A DNA stretch of 64,000 nucleotides from CAITNM01 sp037138055 (GTDB taxonomy: Bacteria; Pseudomonadota; Alphaproteobacteria; Paracaedibacterales; CAITNM01). The position numbers were made by a program, and so were the translations under genes. Positions 17,074-27,212 of the stretch are shown here, in pieces. Below the pieces are notes generated by a model that worked only from the letters and a program-made list of their open reading frames with translations, was not told the DNA's origin and made no database searches. Within the stretch, counting starts at the first letter, position 1. Each line of letters opens with the position of its first letter. The DNA is taken from assembly GCA_037138055.1 (NCBI GenBank), contig JBAXJB010000003.1:20483-84482 (forward strand), read 5' to 3'.

Positions 17074-18165
17074 TTATTTCTTTTTCTTATCGAGAATCTT
17101 TATAGGTCCACTATGACTTGTGTGCTTTGTCCAGTCTTTTCCTGTGAAATGTTCACGGATAGGAGCGGTTGTTTTTTTACCCACATTTTCATAATTTTCT
17201 TTAATCCAACTAGTTGCAGCTTTACGACCTCTTTCAAAAAGGTGCTCAAAGAATTCTGCTTCTGTGTTCAGCTTGCTTCCCCAACCAAGTTCTTGAAAGG
17301 TTGATTCATCTTCGATAAGATGCAGGTGTACGCGTTTCATGCGTCCTTCAGGAATAATTCCTTCGTCTTGCAACTGGCTGATCAAATGCATAGCACGAAT
17401 TTCACGAACAACTGAAGCATTGTTAGTAATTTCATTCAAACGATCACCAATTTCACGAGCACTTGTTGGTAGCTTGTTTCTAATTGTTGGATTCAACTGA
17501 ATTAAAATAATATCAGAAGATTCGCAATCATAAACTAGTGGGAACATCACTGGATTTCCAATGAATCCACCATCCCAATAATATTCGCCGTCTACCAATA
17601 CAGCACTATGAATTGTTGGTAAGCAAGCTGTTGCAAGCAAGCATTCTACTTTTAATTCTTCAGTTTTAAATACAGTCAACTTACCAGTGAACACGTGAGT
17701 CGCGCACAAAAATACCTTACACACATCTTGAGTGCGCAAAAGTTCAAAATCAAAAGTTTTCTTAATTACTTCACGTAAAGGGTCAGTTTTCATTGGATTA
17801 AGTTCATCTGGAGAGTGCATGCGGCTTAAAAATTCAAACATCACAAACCCTGGAGAATTATACATCGTCCAGTTATTCATGTGCTTATCAATAGGACCAC
17901 GGTTGTTAATTGAACTGTTTTTTCCACTTTCACAAACTCTATCCCAGAATAATTTTAAGGTAGCTCGAGCTTCTTGGTTGCCACCTTTAGCCAAGCCTTG
18001 AGCAACAGCTACTGCGTTCATACCACCTGCAGAAGTTCCTGTCAGGCCTTCAATTTCAAAGCGACCATCTTCCAATATCTTATCCAAGACACCCCAAGTA
18101 AAAGCTCCATGAGAGCCACCGCCTTGACATGCAATGGACACTCTTTTTTTTGCTTTCTCTGCCAT
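17074..18165 (-). CDS. patatin-like phospholipase
   Basis: 363 aa. The oxyanion loop GGGSHGAF lies near residues 15-22, the nucleophile elbow GTSAGG (GxSxG) about 43-48, and the catalytic Asp in YWDGGFIGNP around residue 190. These make a complete Ser-Asp dyad of the patatin family, which hydrolyses phospholipids or lipid esters. No signal peptide is seen. Bacterial patatins of intracellular bacteria are often delivered to hosts, but membrane housekeeping is equally possible here. It is monocistronic and convergent with lepB over a shared terminator. Confidence 0.9.
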   Translation of the reverse strand: MAEKAKKRVSIACQGGGSHGAFTWGVLDKILEDGRFEIEGLTGTSAGGMNAVAVAQGLAKGGNQEARATLKLFWDRVCESGKNSSINNRGPIDKHMNNWTMYNSPGFVMFEFLSRMHSPDELNPMKTDPLREVIKKTFDFELLRTQDVCKVFLCATHVFTGKLTVFKTEELKVECLLATACLPTIHSAVLVDGEYYWDGGFIGNPVMFPLVYDCESSDIILIQLNPTIRNKLPTSAREIGDRLNEITNNASVVREIRAMHLISQLQDEGIIPEGRMKRVHLHLIEDESTFQELGWGSKLNTEAEFFEHLFERGRKAATSWIKENYENVGKKTTAPIREHFTGKDWTKHTSHSGPIKILDKKKK

Positions 18166-18256
18166 AGTTTACCTTCCAAAATCATAAAAAATTCTTTATC
18201 TATAGTGTTAAGCTACATGAATTTATTTAAGAAATAGTTAACGTGAAAGATATTTT

Positions 18257-19282
18257 ATGATTATTCTGGCAATTGAAACAAGTTGTGACGAAACATCCAT
18301 TGCTGTAATTCAAAATAATATTATTGATGACAGGATATTAAGCTTAGTCACTCGTAGCCAAATAAATGAGCATCAAGCATATGGCGGAGTCGTCCCTGAA
18401 CTAGCTGCACGAGCACATCTTAGTAATATTGAACCAATTTTGAATCAAGCAATAAAGAAAGCTGGAATTTCCTTAAGCGCAATTGACGCAATTGCAGTCA
18501 CAGCGGGTCCTGGACTTATAGGCGGAGTTTTAGTAGGTGTAATGCTTGCAAAATCTCTGAGTCTTTCTTTGAATAAGCCCATTTATGCAATCAACCACCT
18601 AGAAGGACATGCTTTAACTGCTAGATTAAGTCATGACGCCCCCTACCCTTACTTGTTATTATTAACTTCAGGTGGACACTGTATGTTTGTTGAAGTATTA
18701 GGATTTCGTCAATACAACCTTTTAGGACAAACGTTAGATGATGCTGCAGGAGAATGTTTCGACAAAATTGCCAAACTTTTAAATTTTGATTTTCCCGGCG
18801 GACCTGCCTTAGAGAAAAAAGCAGTATTTGGAAATAGTAAACGCTTCGTATTTCCACGACCATTAGAACATACGCCTGAACCTAACTTTTCTTTTTCAGG
18901 ACTCAAAACAGCAGTAAAGCAAACCATTGAAAAAAATACGATTGATGAACAAACTGCTTGCGATATTGCAGCAAGCTTCCAATATACAGTTGGTGAAATT
19001 TTTAAAGAACGATTACTCAAAGCTTTAAAATGTAGTCGTCATAAAGTAGAACGTCTGGTTATGGCTGGTGGCGTTGCAGCCAATAAACATTTACGCGAAC
19101 AACTTCAAAGTTTATGTACTGAAAAATCAATAGAAGCAATTTTTCCACCCATGGATTTATGCACAGACAATGCTGCTATGATTGGATGGGCAGCTATTGA
19201 GGCAATCAACAACTGCATGCTACCATCAACAGATGAATTTCAGCCAAAACCACGATGGCCATTAGAGCATCTAAGCTTATAG
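18257..19282 (+). CDS. tsaD: tRNA N6-threonylcarbamoyladenosine synthase subunit TsaD
   Basis: 341 aa. The ASKHA-fold motifs are complete: AIETSCDETS at the N-terminus, the metal-binding H-x-E-x-H in NHLEGHALTA, LLTSGGHCM, and VMAGGVAANKHLR. With TsaB, TsaC and TsaE it makes the t6A37 modification of ANN-reading tRNAs. Its last 28 bases overlap the start of the MFS gene. Confidence 0.97.
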   Translation: MIILAIETSCDETSIAVIQNNIIDDRILSLVTRSQINEHQAYGGVVPELAARAHLSNIEPILNQAIKKAGISLSAIDAIAVTAGPGLIGGVLVGVMLAKSLSLSLNKPIYAINHLEGHALTARLSHDAPYPYLLLLTSGGHCMFVEVLGFRQYNLLGQTLDDAAGECFDKIAKLLNFDFPGGPALEKKAVFGNSKRFVFPRPLEHTPEPNFSFSGLKTAVKQTIEKNTIDEQTACDIAASFQYTVGEIFKERLLKALKCSRHKVERLVMAGGVAANKHLREQLQSLCTEKSIEAIFPPMDLCTDNAAMIGWAAIEAINNCMLPSTDEFQPKPRWPLEHLSL

Positions 19283-20433
19283 ACTTGCGCTTTTTAAGCC
19301 TTTGCTTAATGAGCGTTCTAACAGGCATGGAAATGGACGTGTTCACGCCAAGCTTTCCTGAAATCATGGAAGCTTTTTCTATTAGCATTGAGCAGACTCA
19401 ACTCGCTTTAAGTTTGAATTTTTTTGCATACGCTTTAAGCACTTTATGGGTTGGTCCATTAGCAGAACGTTTTAGTAGCAAAAATATATCTTTGATATCT
19501 CTTTGCGTGTTTATTATCGGAAGTATTTTTTGCTATATCGCACCTACGTTTGAAACATTGCTAATAGGACGTGTATTACAAGGTTTGGGCATGAGTGGCC
19601 CTAATGTATTGAGCTACTCAATCATTTATGAATTTTACCCAAAATCCCGAGAAAGTTACATGGGCATTCTAAATGGCATTGGTGGCATTACTATGGGTGC
19701 AGCACCAGTGCTGGGTAGCTATTTAAACTTGTGGTTTGGGTGGCGCTCTAATTTTTTAGCATTACTGATCTTGTCCATTGTTTGTTTTGCTTTAAGCGTA
19801 AAATATCTCCCAAGACAAAAAACACCTCATAAAATCCAACCGAGTTTAGGTCTTAAAACCTACATACCACTATTCAAATCAAAAACTTTTCTATGGCCAG
19901 CTGCTGCAATATTAAGTATTTCCGTATGCTATTTTGTATTTGTGGGACTTGCTCCAATTTTTTATCGAGAAGATTTAGGGGTTTCTTTAGAACACTTTGG
20001 AATGTACCAAGGAGCACTTGCATCATCATTTGGAATTGTAAGCTTTTGCAGCGGCATGTTGTATAAACGATTTGGTAAACAACAGTGCTTCAAAGTAAGC
20101 ATTAAATTGTATGTTTTGTTCGGGCTAATAGCAGGAGTTTACGGATTCATTTTACCAACAGACCCCTTTTTACTAACAGTCATTTTAATTGGGTCAAGCA
20201 TGGCGTGCGCGATACCTATTAATATGTGCTATCCAATAGCTATGGGAGCAGTACGAGGAGCGGCAGCACGAGCTTCTGGAATGCTAGTTGCCTTAAGGTT
20301 AATCTTTAGCGCGGCTGGTTTACAGATCATTGCACATTTCTACGATCACACTTATCTGCCTCTAGCATTAATGATTGGTGCTGAAGCCGTTCTTGCATGG
20401 GTAATTACACGAAAAATTATGATCAAAGATTAG
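19255..20433 (+). CDS. MFS multidrug transporter, Bcr/CflA-like
   Basis: 392 aa, about 12 transmembrane helices. The motif D-x-F-x-P-x-F/L in helix 1 (DVFTPSFPEIM), GPLAERFSSKN for motif A, and GRVLQGLGMSGPNVLSY for motif B/C match drug:proton antiporters of the DHA1 Bcr/CflA type. Its ATG lies 28 bases inside tsaD, so translation is likely coupled. A later in-frame start would remove part of helix 1 and is unlikely. The substrate is unknown. Confidence 0.85.
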   Translation: MAIRASKLIDLRFLSLCLMSVLTGMEMDVFTPSFPEIMEAFSISIEQTQLALSLNFFAYALSTLWVGPLAERFSSKNISLISLCVFIIGSIFCYIAPTFETLLIGRVLQGLGMSGPNVLSYSIIYEFYPKSRESYMGILNGIGGITMGAAPVLGSYLNLWFGWRSNFLALLILSIVCFALSVKYLPRQKTPHKIQPSLGLKTYIPLFKSKTFLWPAAAILSISVCYFVFVGLAPIFYREDLGVSLEHFGMYQGALASSFGIVSFCSGMLYKRFGKQQCFKVSIKLYVLFGLIAGVYGFILPTDPFLLTVILIGSSMACAIPINMCYPIAMGAVRGAAARASGMLVALRLIFSAAGLQIIAHFYDHTYLPLALMIGAEAVLAWVITRKIMIKD

Positions 20434-20556
20434 ACATCACTCACCAGCTTCACAGAAACACCTGATTATATCTCATTAAAATTATTTCTAATTTTAATAA
20501 AATTTTAATATTTTCTCCCAATACTAAAAATATCTCTTTTATTTAGGATATTAAAA

Positions 20557-22974
20557 ATGAGCACAAGAAACTATTTGTGTGGGTTACTCGTTGCCCTGAG
20601 TATTGCACGATCAGCAGATTCTGCTGAAGCAACAGTTACTCTTTACGCTGAGATTGAAGAAATCTTAACAAGAACTACTGATTTTTCTGAAAAAGGCTAC
20701 ACAGAAGAAGCAGACAATATGGCCAGACAAACGACTAATCAACTGATTACCACTCTATCTGACAGGATTGCCACACAGCCCGAAATTGACATAATGGTCG
20801 ACGCACATCTCAAAACCGAATTGTATTACGCTTTCAATACTCAGTGGGGAACAGGAAAAGTTAGAAATCACCGTATAGTATATGATTTCTTAAGCCATCT
20901 TGATAAATCAATTGCTAGAGATGTTCATCAAAAAGAACATTTATTAAAAATCACAATGCTTTCCTTAGCAGCACAAGAGTATTTCTGGAATGAAAAATCA
21001 ACGCTTGATGATTTAAGGAATCGTGTAAAGCGTGAATTACGCTACGGACTATTTAAGCAAACGGGCAACAAACTAGATATTTCAGCCATAGTGTGCCTTG
21101 ATGAAGATAATCTAGAGCGCGTTGCCAATGAATCTATCTCTGACACGGTATTTGTAAAATTAGGAGCCATGTTAAGTGGTTTTAAAATGAAAAGTTTGGG
21201 TGCAACTTACGCAGCTATATTTGATCATTTAACCACTGTGCTCAATAGTGTTGCAGAAACAGCATTACCCCTTGAACTTGAAGCAGAAACAATTGCACCA
21301 CTTGGACTTTCTACAAGTGTAGCACTTAAACCGGTGCCTTCATTAGGAGATGGAATGTGTGGTGAGCATAGCTGTTTTGTACCAACAGATGGCCAGCTAG
21401 AAGGCATACAAGAAGGAAATGGTCGTTATAAAATTTATCGAGCTATTTTAGATCATGCAACTGATAGTGAGGCCAAACGACTCTATTTTCTTGCCAGCAG
21501 ACATATGGATGGAATTGGTTTTGTAACACTTATCTCTAATAAAATTGCAGCACTTCGTTTAACAGATTCGGAACAAGCAGATGCACTACAAGCAAAACTA
21601 GATACTTATCAAGCATTTCTAATAGATAAACAAGCAGAAAATGAAGCACTTTTGGCACAATCAAAAAAAGACTTGGTAATGCACGTTACCCAATTGCCTA
21701 CGCTAGAAACATCATTAACTTCTTTCCACGCTTTTTTAAATATGCCTGATCAATTAGCAATGGGTGCTCACGCCAAAAATTTTAAAAACATAATAAACGA
21801 AGTAATGTCATTAAGAGCTTCCAATGCCGAATTAAATAGGCTTTTAGAAACAATTGATGCTGAAATCCTTAGACTAGATAATGAAGCAAAAGTAGCAGAA
21901 ACAACAGCTAAAGCGGCAATAGGAACTGCTCGCACTGAAACTGAAGCCGCCTTTAGATTAGCGCAAGCAGAATTCGAACAATGCCAAAAAAGTAACGAAG
22001 CTCTTATTAAAGAGCATAAAGCGCTGTTTGCCACCAAACAACAGTTAGATCATTTTATTAAAACTGTAACGACAACAGAAGTTGCGATGCAAGCAGCAAG
22101 AAATGCTCTAGCACTAAATGAAGAGAAAATTAAAGCGTTTGAATTAAAAAATCCAGAATTTATTAAAGAAATTGGACAAAAACAAGTAACCATGCTGAGT
22201 TTGCATCAAAAATATGGCACCCTTGCAGAAAACTACTCTGATAGAGACGCTAAGCAAACAGAAAAATATATTTTAATTGGTAACACTTTAAAAGATTTTA
22301 TTAGCGTAAATATGCTCCCCGGAAGAAGCGAACATGCTTTTTCAATAGATGCTCTTTGCACAACGGGATATGCCAATTTTATCAATGGAGTTTGCCAAGA
22401 AATTTGCACTACAACCGCTAACCATGCCGAAGCAAAAGCAATTAGAATGCTTTGGGATAGTTATGATAGTAAAAAAGAAGCACTTAACAGGAAAATGAAT
22501 CAACAGTTGCTTTCACAACGACTAGAAATAGCAACATCATTGCCTGTTCTTCCTACAGAACTTTCAGCTGATTCTTTGAGAGCAGAAATGGAAACATTAG
22601 CACTTAGAGAAGATGAACTACGTGGTTGGCTACCTTGTGACGCGCCTTATACTCAATTATGGGCAATTATTAATAATGTGAATGTCTTTGTTTTTTCAAG
22701 CGGAGAAGCATATGGCAGAACACCGCTTGACGTCATGACCCGTCTTAAAGATAGACCATATGATAGCGTAACAATGCCGTACCCAGCAGAAACAGCTGGC
22801 AAACACCTAGCCACTGTTATTTTAACATCGCCAACAGCTAAAAATATATTTTTAGATAAATCAATTGGTCATTATGACAAATTCATATCACCAGGTGATT
22901 ATGCTGCTATAGCACAAGAAATTCGTCATGTAGCGTGGACAAAACTAGAAGATAGATACGCATCGTATCCATAA
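20557..22974 (+). CDS. large exported coiled-coil protein of unknown function
   Basis: 805 aa. A signal peptide (residues 1 to about 23, ending ADSAEA) is preceded by a spaced AGGA ribosome site. Mostly helical. About residues 345-540 look like a coiled coil rich in A, E, K and Q (for example EIGTARTE-like segments and SNEALIKEHKALFATKQQL), including LETSLTSFHAFLNMPD. There is a Cys-containing segment near residue 610 (CTTGYANFINGVCQEICTT) and a beta-rich C-terminus. No recognised enzyme motif. It precedes tssF by 71 bases on the same strand, so it may share its transcript. It may be a host-interaction or envelope protein; function is unknown. Confidence 0.75.
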   Translation: MSTRNYLCGLLVALSIARSADSAEATVTLYAEIEEILTRTTDFSEKGYTEEADNMARQTTNQLITTLSDRIATQPEIDIMVDAHLKTELYYAFNTQWGTGKVRNHRIVYDFLSHLDKSIARDVHQKEHLLKITMLSLAAQEYFWNEKSTLDDLRNRVKRELRYGLFKQTGNKLDISAIVCLDEDNLERVANESISDTVFVKLGAMLSGFKMKSLGATYAAIFDHLTTVLNSVAETALPLELEAETIAPLGLSTSVALKPVPSLGDGMCGEHSCFVPTDGQLEGIQEGNGRYKIYRAILDHATDSEAKRLYFLASRHMDGIGFVTLISNKIAALRLTDSEQADALQAKLDTYQAFLIDKQAENEALLAQSKKDLVMHVTQLPTLETSLTSFHAFLNMPDQLAMGAHAKNFKNIINEVMSLRASNAELNRLLETIDAEILRLDNEAKVAETTAKAAIGTARTETEAAFRLAQAEFEQCQKSNEALIKEHKALFATKQQLDHFIKTVTTTEVAMQAARNALALNEEKIKAFELKNPEFIKEIGQKQVTMLSLHQKYGTLAENYSDRDAKQTEKYILIGNTLKDFISVNMLPGRSEHAFSIDALCTTGYANFINGVCQEICTTTANHAEAKAIRMLWDSYDSKKEALNRKMNQQLLSQRLEIATSLPVLPTELSADSLRAEMETLALREDELRGWLPCDAPYTQLWAIINNVNVFVFSSGEAYGRTPLDVMTRLKDRPYDSVTMPYPAETAGKHLATVILTSPTAKNIFLDKSIGHYDKFISPGDYAAIAQEIRHVAWTKLEDRYASYP

Positions 22975-23045
22975 AAGCAAAGCACTATTGTGTTATGCCC
23001 ACCATTCGCCTTACCATTGTCATAGGGGATTAAAATCAAGACTCT

Positions 23046-24857
23046 ATGGCAAAGGTAGACGATAGCCTAGTTCGCTATTATCAAGAAGAACTCAACTACT
23101 TGCGTTTAAGTGGCCAAGAGTTTTCAAAGCAATACCCAAAAATTGCGCGTCGACTTGAACTAACGGACGATGAATCACCTGACCCCCATGTAGAACGGTT
23201 GCTTGAATCGTTTGCGTTTTTAACAGCACGACTTAGCCGCGCTATTGATGACCGTTTTCCACAAACGGCCCATGCTTTATTGAGTGTATTGTATCCTCAT
23301 TTAATTAATCCTGTTCCTGCTATGGCCATTGCAAAACTGCAGGTTGATGTCAATCAAACGCCTCCTGACAAAGGGCATTTTTTACCAAAAGGCACAAAGT
23401 TATTAGCGCGCTCTGTTGAAGATGTTCAATGCCGATTTCGAACCGTTTATGACATGCACCTTTGGCCTATTAGCATTGAATCAGTTGATCTAGTTTCAAA
23501 AGATGCGTTTACTTTTGCATCAACCCCGCAAAACCACTGGTTTTTAAAAATCACGTTAGCATCAAAAACGGCACCGTTTTCTGCCATGGCATTAGATGAT
23601 GTATTGGCACATATAAGCTGCAATTGGGTGAAAGCAAACCTGTTACATGAAGCATTATTCAGCGAATACACAGACCAAGTGTACGTGACTACCGATGAAC
23701 AAACACCCGCTGTTGGTGGTTGTGATTTAGAAGCCGTAGGGTATAAAAAAGAAGAACTCGCTTTACCCGTTCCCGACTACAGCTTGCATCACTACGCGTT
23801 GTTTCAAGAATATTTTCATTTTCGGGAGAAATTTTTATTCTTTCGCATTACCGCATTACAAGCTGCAATTGCGAAATTAGCGCCAACGAACCAAATGCAT
23901 GTTTTAATCCCTATAAAAGATGCATCTGTGTTTCAGCAAAGTGGTGTTGATGCATCGTGTTTTTCACTGAACTGCGTGCCTATTGTTAATTTGTTCGACA
24001 GGCCTTCTGACCCTATTCGTATTCACCACAGGCATTTACGGTATCGTCTTATCCCGGATATACGCCGGGAACGCACCACAGAAGTGTATAGCATTCAAAA
24101 CATTGAAGGTATTGAAGAAAAAACCCAAAAACTTATTCAATACACGCCGTACTACGGGCTTGAGGCTCATAAAAATGTGAAGGAAGGTTTTTGGCTTTCA
24201 CAACGCGTACCCGCAGAACTAAGGGGAGTGCCCGGTACTGATGTTTACCTATCATTCATCGATAGGAATTTTCAACCAATCAAAGCGAAAGACATTATCG
24301 CAACGGCAAAAATTACATGTACGAACCGTTACCTGGCGGATCAGCTGACTGCAAATTCATTGCTTCAACCTGAAGACAAAGCCCCCGTTATAAAAATTAC
24401 CCTTTTGAACAAGCCCACCTCGCAAAACTATACCGTGCTTGATGGGGAAAGCTTGTGGATGCTGATATCTCAGCTTTCAAGCAATTACTTAGGCGTTTTA
24501 GACCCTGTGCAAGGAATACATTCAATAAAAGATTTCCTGTATCTTTTTGCTAGCCGTTACCCTGATCAACCCACAACTTCCATAGATGACTTAAAAAGCA
24601 TGACAGTTACCCAAGTCACCAAACGCTTTGGAAATGAAGCATGGCGTGGCTTTGTGCAAGGGTACAAAGTGCAACTTGAAATGGAAAAAACCAATCAGCA
24701 AGGCGGCAACAACTTGATTCTTGGCACCATTTTAAAAGAGTATTTTGGCTCCCTAGTAAATTGGAATAGCTTTGTAACCTGCAGTTTAAGTGACGGAAAC
24801 AACAAAGGAGAGTGGATGCAATGGCAGCCCCAGCCCGGCGTACAAGCGCAACTGTAA
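23046..24857 (+). CDS. tssF: T6SS baseplate subunit TssF
   Basis: 603 aa, usual length (VasA/ImpG family). The N-terminus YYQEELNYLR and later FAKQYPKIARRL-like FSKQYPKIARRLEL, DPHVERLLESFAFLTAR and LYPHLINPVPAMA are diagnostic of TssF. Two TssF and one TssG form the wedge of the T6SS baseplate under VgrG in the cytoplasm, at the inner membrane. The tssG start overlaps its end. Base composition looks somewhat richer in G+C than the exported-protein gene upstream (judged by eye). Other core tss genes are not in the window. Confidence 0.95.
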   Translation: MAKVDDSLVRYYQEELNYLRLSGQEFSKQYPKIARRLELTDDESPDPHVERLLESFAFLTARLSRAIDDRFPQTAHALLSVLYPHLINPVPAMAIAKLQVDVNQTPPDKGHFLPKGTKLLARSVEDVQCRFRTVYDMHLWPISIESVDLVSKDAFTFASTPQNHWFLKITLASKTAPFSAMALDDVLAHISCNWVKANLLHEALFSEYTDQVYVTTDEQTPAVGGCDLEAVGYKKEELALPVPDYSLHHYALFQEYFHFREKFLFFRITALQAAIAKLAPTNQMHVLIPIKDASVFQQSGVDASCFSLNCVPIVNLFDRPSDPIRIHHRHLRYRLIPDIRRERTTEVYSIQNIEGIEEKTQKLIQYTPYYGLEAHKNVKEGFWLSQRVPAELRGVPGTDVYLSFIDRNFQPIKAKDIIATAKITCTNRYLADQLTANSLLQPEDKAPVIKITLLNKPTSQNYTVLDGESLWMLISQLSSNYLGVLDPVQGIHSIKDFLYLFASRYPDQPTTSIDDLKSMTVTQVTKRFGNEAWRGFVQGYKVQLEMEKTNQQGGNNLILGTILKEYFGSLVNWNSFVTCSLSDGNNKGEWMQWQPQPGVQAQL

Positions 24858-25825
24858 AAAAAACGCTACCAGAACAAATTCTAGAAACGCCAGAGGCGTT
24901 TGACCTTGATCAGCTTATTTACATTGTTGAATCCATTAGAACCAATGCGAATCCGTTGGGGGAAGCTTCAAATCCTGTCCGTGAAGCTGTGCGCGTGCGT
25001 AGCAAACTTACCATGCACCAAGAAGGCACAGAAGTTGACCATATTAATGTAAAAAACACACCATCTGGCCTGCCCGAGGTTTATATCAATACCCTAAGCA
25101 TTGGCGGTGTTAACGGTCCTTTGCCAACGCCTTATACGGAAATGTTGCTTGACCAGGTTAAAGAAAAAGATTTTTCAGGCCTGCATTTTTTAGATATTTT
25201 TCATCACCGATTAGCGTCTATGTGGCACCGGTTGCGCAAACGCACTTATCCGCACCTTTTCAAACGGCCTCCGCTGAGTACGCCCTTGGGCAAGTTGCAG
25301 GAAAACCTAAGTGGGTTTAAACAGCAGGGTGATGTTGCTCACCCTTTATTTTTTGATCATTTCTGGAGAAGGTCCCGGTCACTTAGCAGCTTACTGCAGA
25401 TGATTGAGAAATTTTTCAATGTTAAAGCAACAGCGCAACCATTTGAGGGCACCTGGAGAACAGTTGATGCATCTGAAGGCAGCACTATTGGTAGCAAAGG
25501 ACAATTCCAGATTTTAGGAAAAAATGCCATTTTAGGCCTTAGATGCTGGGACCAAGCTGCCGGTTTTTCTATAAACCTGGCCCCTTTGGACTGGAAAACC
25601 ACCCAGCAGTTTTTACCATTTACTGATACCACCCTGGGCGGAACCAATTTCAGCCAGCTAAAACAGCTTTTAGTAAGTTATATGGGCACCCTGCCCCGGG
25701 TATTTTTAAATGTTTCCCTTAAACAAAATGAAAACCAAGGCACAATGTTAAATGCGAAACATGGCCTTGGGTGGAACACTTGGTTGGCCGGTGCAAAAGC
25801 GGACAAGGCAAGGGTGAAGGTTTAG
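24821..25825 (+). CDS. tssG: T6SS baseplate subunit TssG
   Basis: 334 aa from the ATG at 24821, which has AAAGGAG ten bases upstream; a GTG at 24812 is too close to that site. It lies 37 bases inside tssF. Diagnostic stretches: VREAVRVRSKLTM, LGVNGPLPxPYTE-like GGVNGPLPTPYTEML, FLDIFHHRLASMWHRLRKR, and near the C-terminus LGWNTWLAG. It pairs with TssF in the baseplate wedge. No tss gene follows; the next gene is a small P-loop kinase. Confidence 0.93.
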   Translation: MAAPARRTSATVKKTLPEQILETPEAFDLDQLIYIVESIRTNANPLGEASNPVREAVRVRSKLTMHQEGTEVDHINVKNTPSGLPEVYINTLSIGGVNGPLPTPYTEMLLDQVKEKDFSGLHFLDIFHHRLASMWHRLRKRTYPHLFKRPPLSTPLGKLQENLSGFKQQGDVAHPLFFDHFWRRSRSLSSLLQMIEKFFNVKATAQPFEGTWRTVDASEGSTIGSKGQFQILGKNAILGLRCWDQAAGFSINLAPLDWKTTQQFLPFTDTTLGGTNFSQLKQLLVSYMGTLPRVFLNVSLKQNENQGTMLNAKHGLGWNTWLAGAKADKARVKV

Positions 25826-25874
25826 TTTTAATAAACCTTATGGTACCTTTTTCAGTATAAGCCTGGGATACATC

Positions 25875-26390
25875 ATGAACTATTCTCAATCAAAAATTAC
25901 AATTTTCGGCCCTCCTGGAAGCGGAAAAACAACTCTTGCAAAAAAAATAGGCCAGCAGCTAGAACTCCCTATTTTTCATCTTGATAAATTTTTGTGGAAT
26001 AAAGGTTGGGTTTTGCGTCCCAAACAAGACTTTTTAGCTGATCACCACAAGTTAATGAATTTAGATACTTGGATTATAGAAGGAACATCTCGCGCAACCC
26101 TTGATGATAGATACCCCAAAAGTGATCTAGTTATTTATCTGAATCCTTCACGCTTAGTTTGCCTAACGCGAATCTTTAAAAGGTTCATTTTAAGTGAAAC
26201 CCAACCTTCAGATAAGCCAAATGGTTACCCTGAAAAAATATCATGGGAATTTATAATGTATCTTTGGGCTTTTAAAAAACCTGCTTCACAACAACTTGAA
26301 GTGCTGAAAAGAAAATATCCAGACACAATACTTATAGAAATTCAGTCAAACAGAGATTTAAACAAGTTAAAACTTAAGGTTCTCGTCTGA
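25875..26390 (+). CDS. P-loop kinase, topology-modulation/adenylate-kinase-like
   Basis: 171 aa. The Walker A is GPPGSGKTTLAKKI at residues 11-24, then IFHLDKFLWNKGW and WIIEGTSRATLDDRYPKSDLVIYL, the pattern of the 'DNA topology modulation protein FlaR-related' AAA-18 kinases. It is cytoplasmic, with an ATG 50 bases after tssG. It probably phosphorylates a small molecule or nucleotide; the substrate is not known. Confidence 0.8.
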   Translation: MNYSQSKITIFGPPGSGKTTLAKKIGQQLELPIFHLDKFLWNKGWVLRPKQDFLADHHKLMNLDTWIIEGTSRATLDDRYPKSDLVIYLNPSRLVCLTRIFKRFILSETQPSDKPNGYPEKISWEFIMYLWAFKKPASQQLEVLKRKYPDTILIEIQSNRDLNKLKLKVLV

Positions 26391-26418
26391 TTCCTTTTCA
26401 CCCACAGTGTGCATTCAA

Positions 26419-26470
26419 CACCTATAACTAATCGGCGATTTGTGGCAAAAATATGCCTGTAACAAACGTA
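26419..26470 (+). repeat. direct repeat copy 1 (about 52 bp)
   Basis: This is the first of two nearly matching direct copies; the second is at 27433-27483. They agree over ACACCTATAACTA, CGGCGATTTGTGGCAA and TGTAA-AAACG, with a few substitutions and one indel. In one frame both copies read TPITNRRFVA, with a silent change at Asn, which suggests a decayed coding sequence. No family is assigned. Confidence 0.8.
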
Positions 26471-26483
26471 AGTCGTTGTATTT

Positions 26484-27212
26484 TTACTCACTTGCTAGCA
26501 TAAACCTTATTGATGATCTCATTTCTATATCTTTTTCACAAATGGTCAAAAACCCTTTATCTAAGTCTAGCGATAATAAAAACTGACATTTCACTAAAGG
26601 TTCTTTGCTAACAACGTATTCCAACTTAAATTTTAATAAATTTGGAATAGCTTTTCCTATTTCTAGGTCAGGCAGTTCTTGTGTTTCAGCTCTCACAAGA
26701 ACCTGCCCATTTTTATTGAACTTCGTAATCTTTATTTTTTCGATATCACCATACAAAAGTGCTGTATCAAAAGTAATACTTTTCTTGCAATGATAAATTT
26801 CATTATCCTCAATAGTACTCAACAGTAGATTGGCAAAATTCAATCCAGGCTCACCTTCTAATAAGAAAACAGAACCAGTATCATTCCATTTCGCAACGGG
26901 ATTACTTTCTACATTTACAAGAACGTTATTTTGATCAGTATGATATATATTAAAAGGCTGCATGTCTTTTTTAACTACAAAAATCACTTTTATAGTTTTT
27001 TTTTGAAAGATTCCCTGAGCAACTATGGTAATTAAGTCACTTTCCATTTTTACGTTTTTAATAGGAATACTTATACTGGATAAGTTACACGTAAACATAA
27101 TTTCAGCTTTTGGCTTATCGTTCTTAAAAACGTCAATTTTGCACAAAATAACAAAAATGAAAAACACAGATATAGATAGCGCAATAGAAAACTTAGTCAT
27201 AGTTTTTAACAA
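26484..27212 (-). CDS. membrane-anchored or exported protein of unknown function
   Basis: 242 aa. One hydrophobic segment near the N-terminus (about residues 7-24, ISVFFIFVILC) makes an uncleaved anchor or signal. The remainder alternates beta strands (IKVIFVVKK, VLVRAETQ, KFKLEYVV) with three cysteines after the anchor, and could be a beta-sandwich periplasmic domain. No motif is recognised. It sits alone in reverse between the two copies of a ~51-bp direct repeat and has lower G+C than tssFG and ksgA on either side, which hints at separate acquisition. Confidence 0.6.
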   Translation of the reverse strand: MLKTMTKFSIALSISVFFIFVILCKIDVFKNDKPKAEIMFTCNLSSISIPIKNVKMESDLITIVAQGIFQKKTIKVIFVVKKDMQPFNIYHTDQNNVLVNVESNPVAKWNDTGSVFLLEGEPGLNFANLLLSTIEDNEIYHCKKSITFDTALLYGDIEKIKITKFNKNGQVLVRAETQELPDLEIGKAIPNLLKFKLEYVVSKEPLVKCQFLLSLDLDKGFLTICEKDIEMRSSIRFMLASE

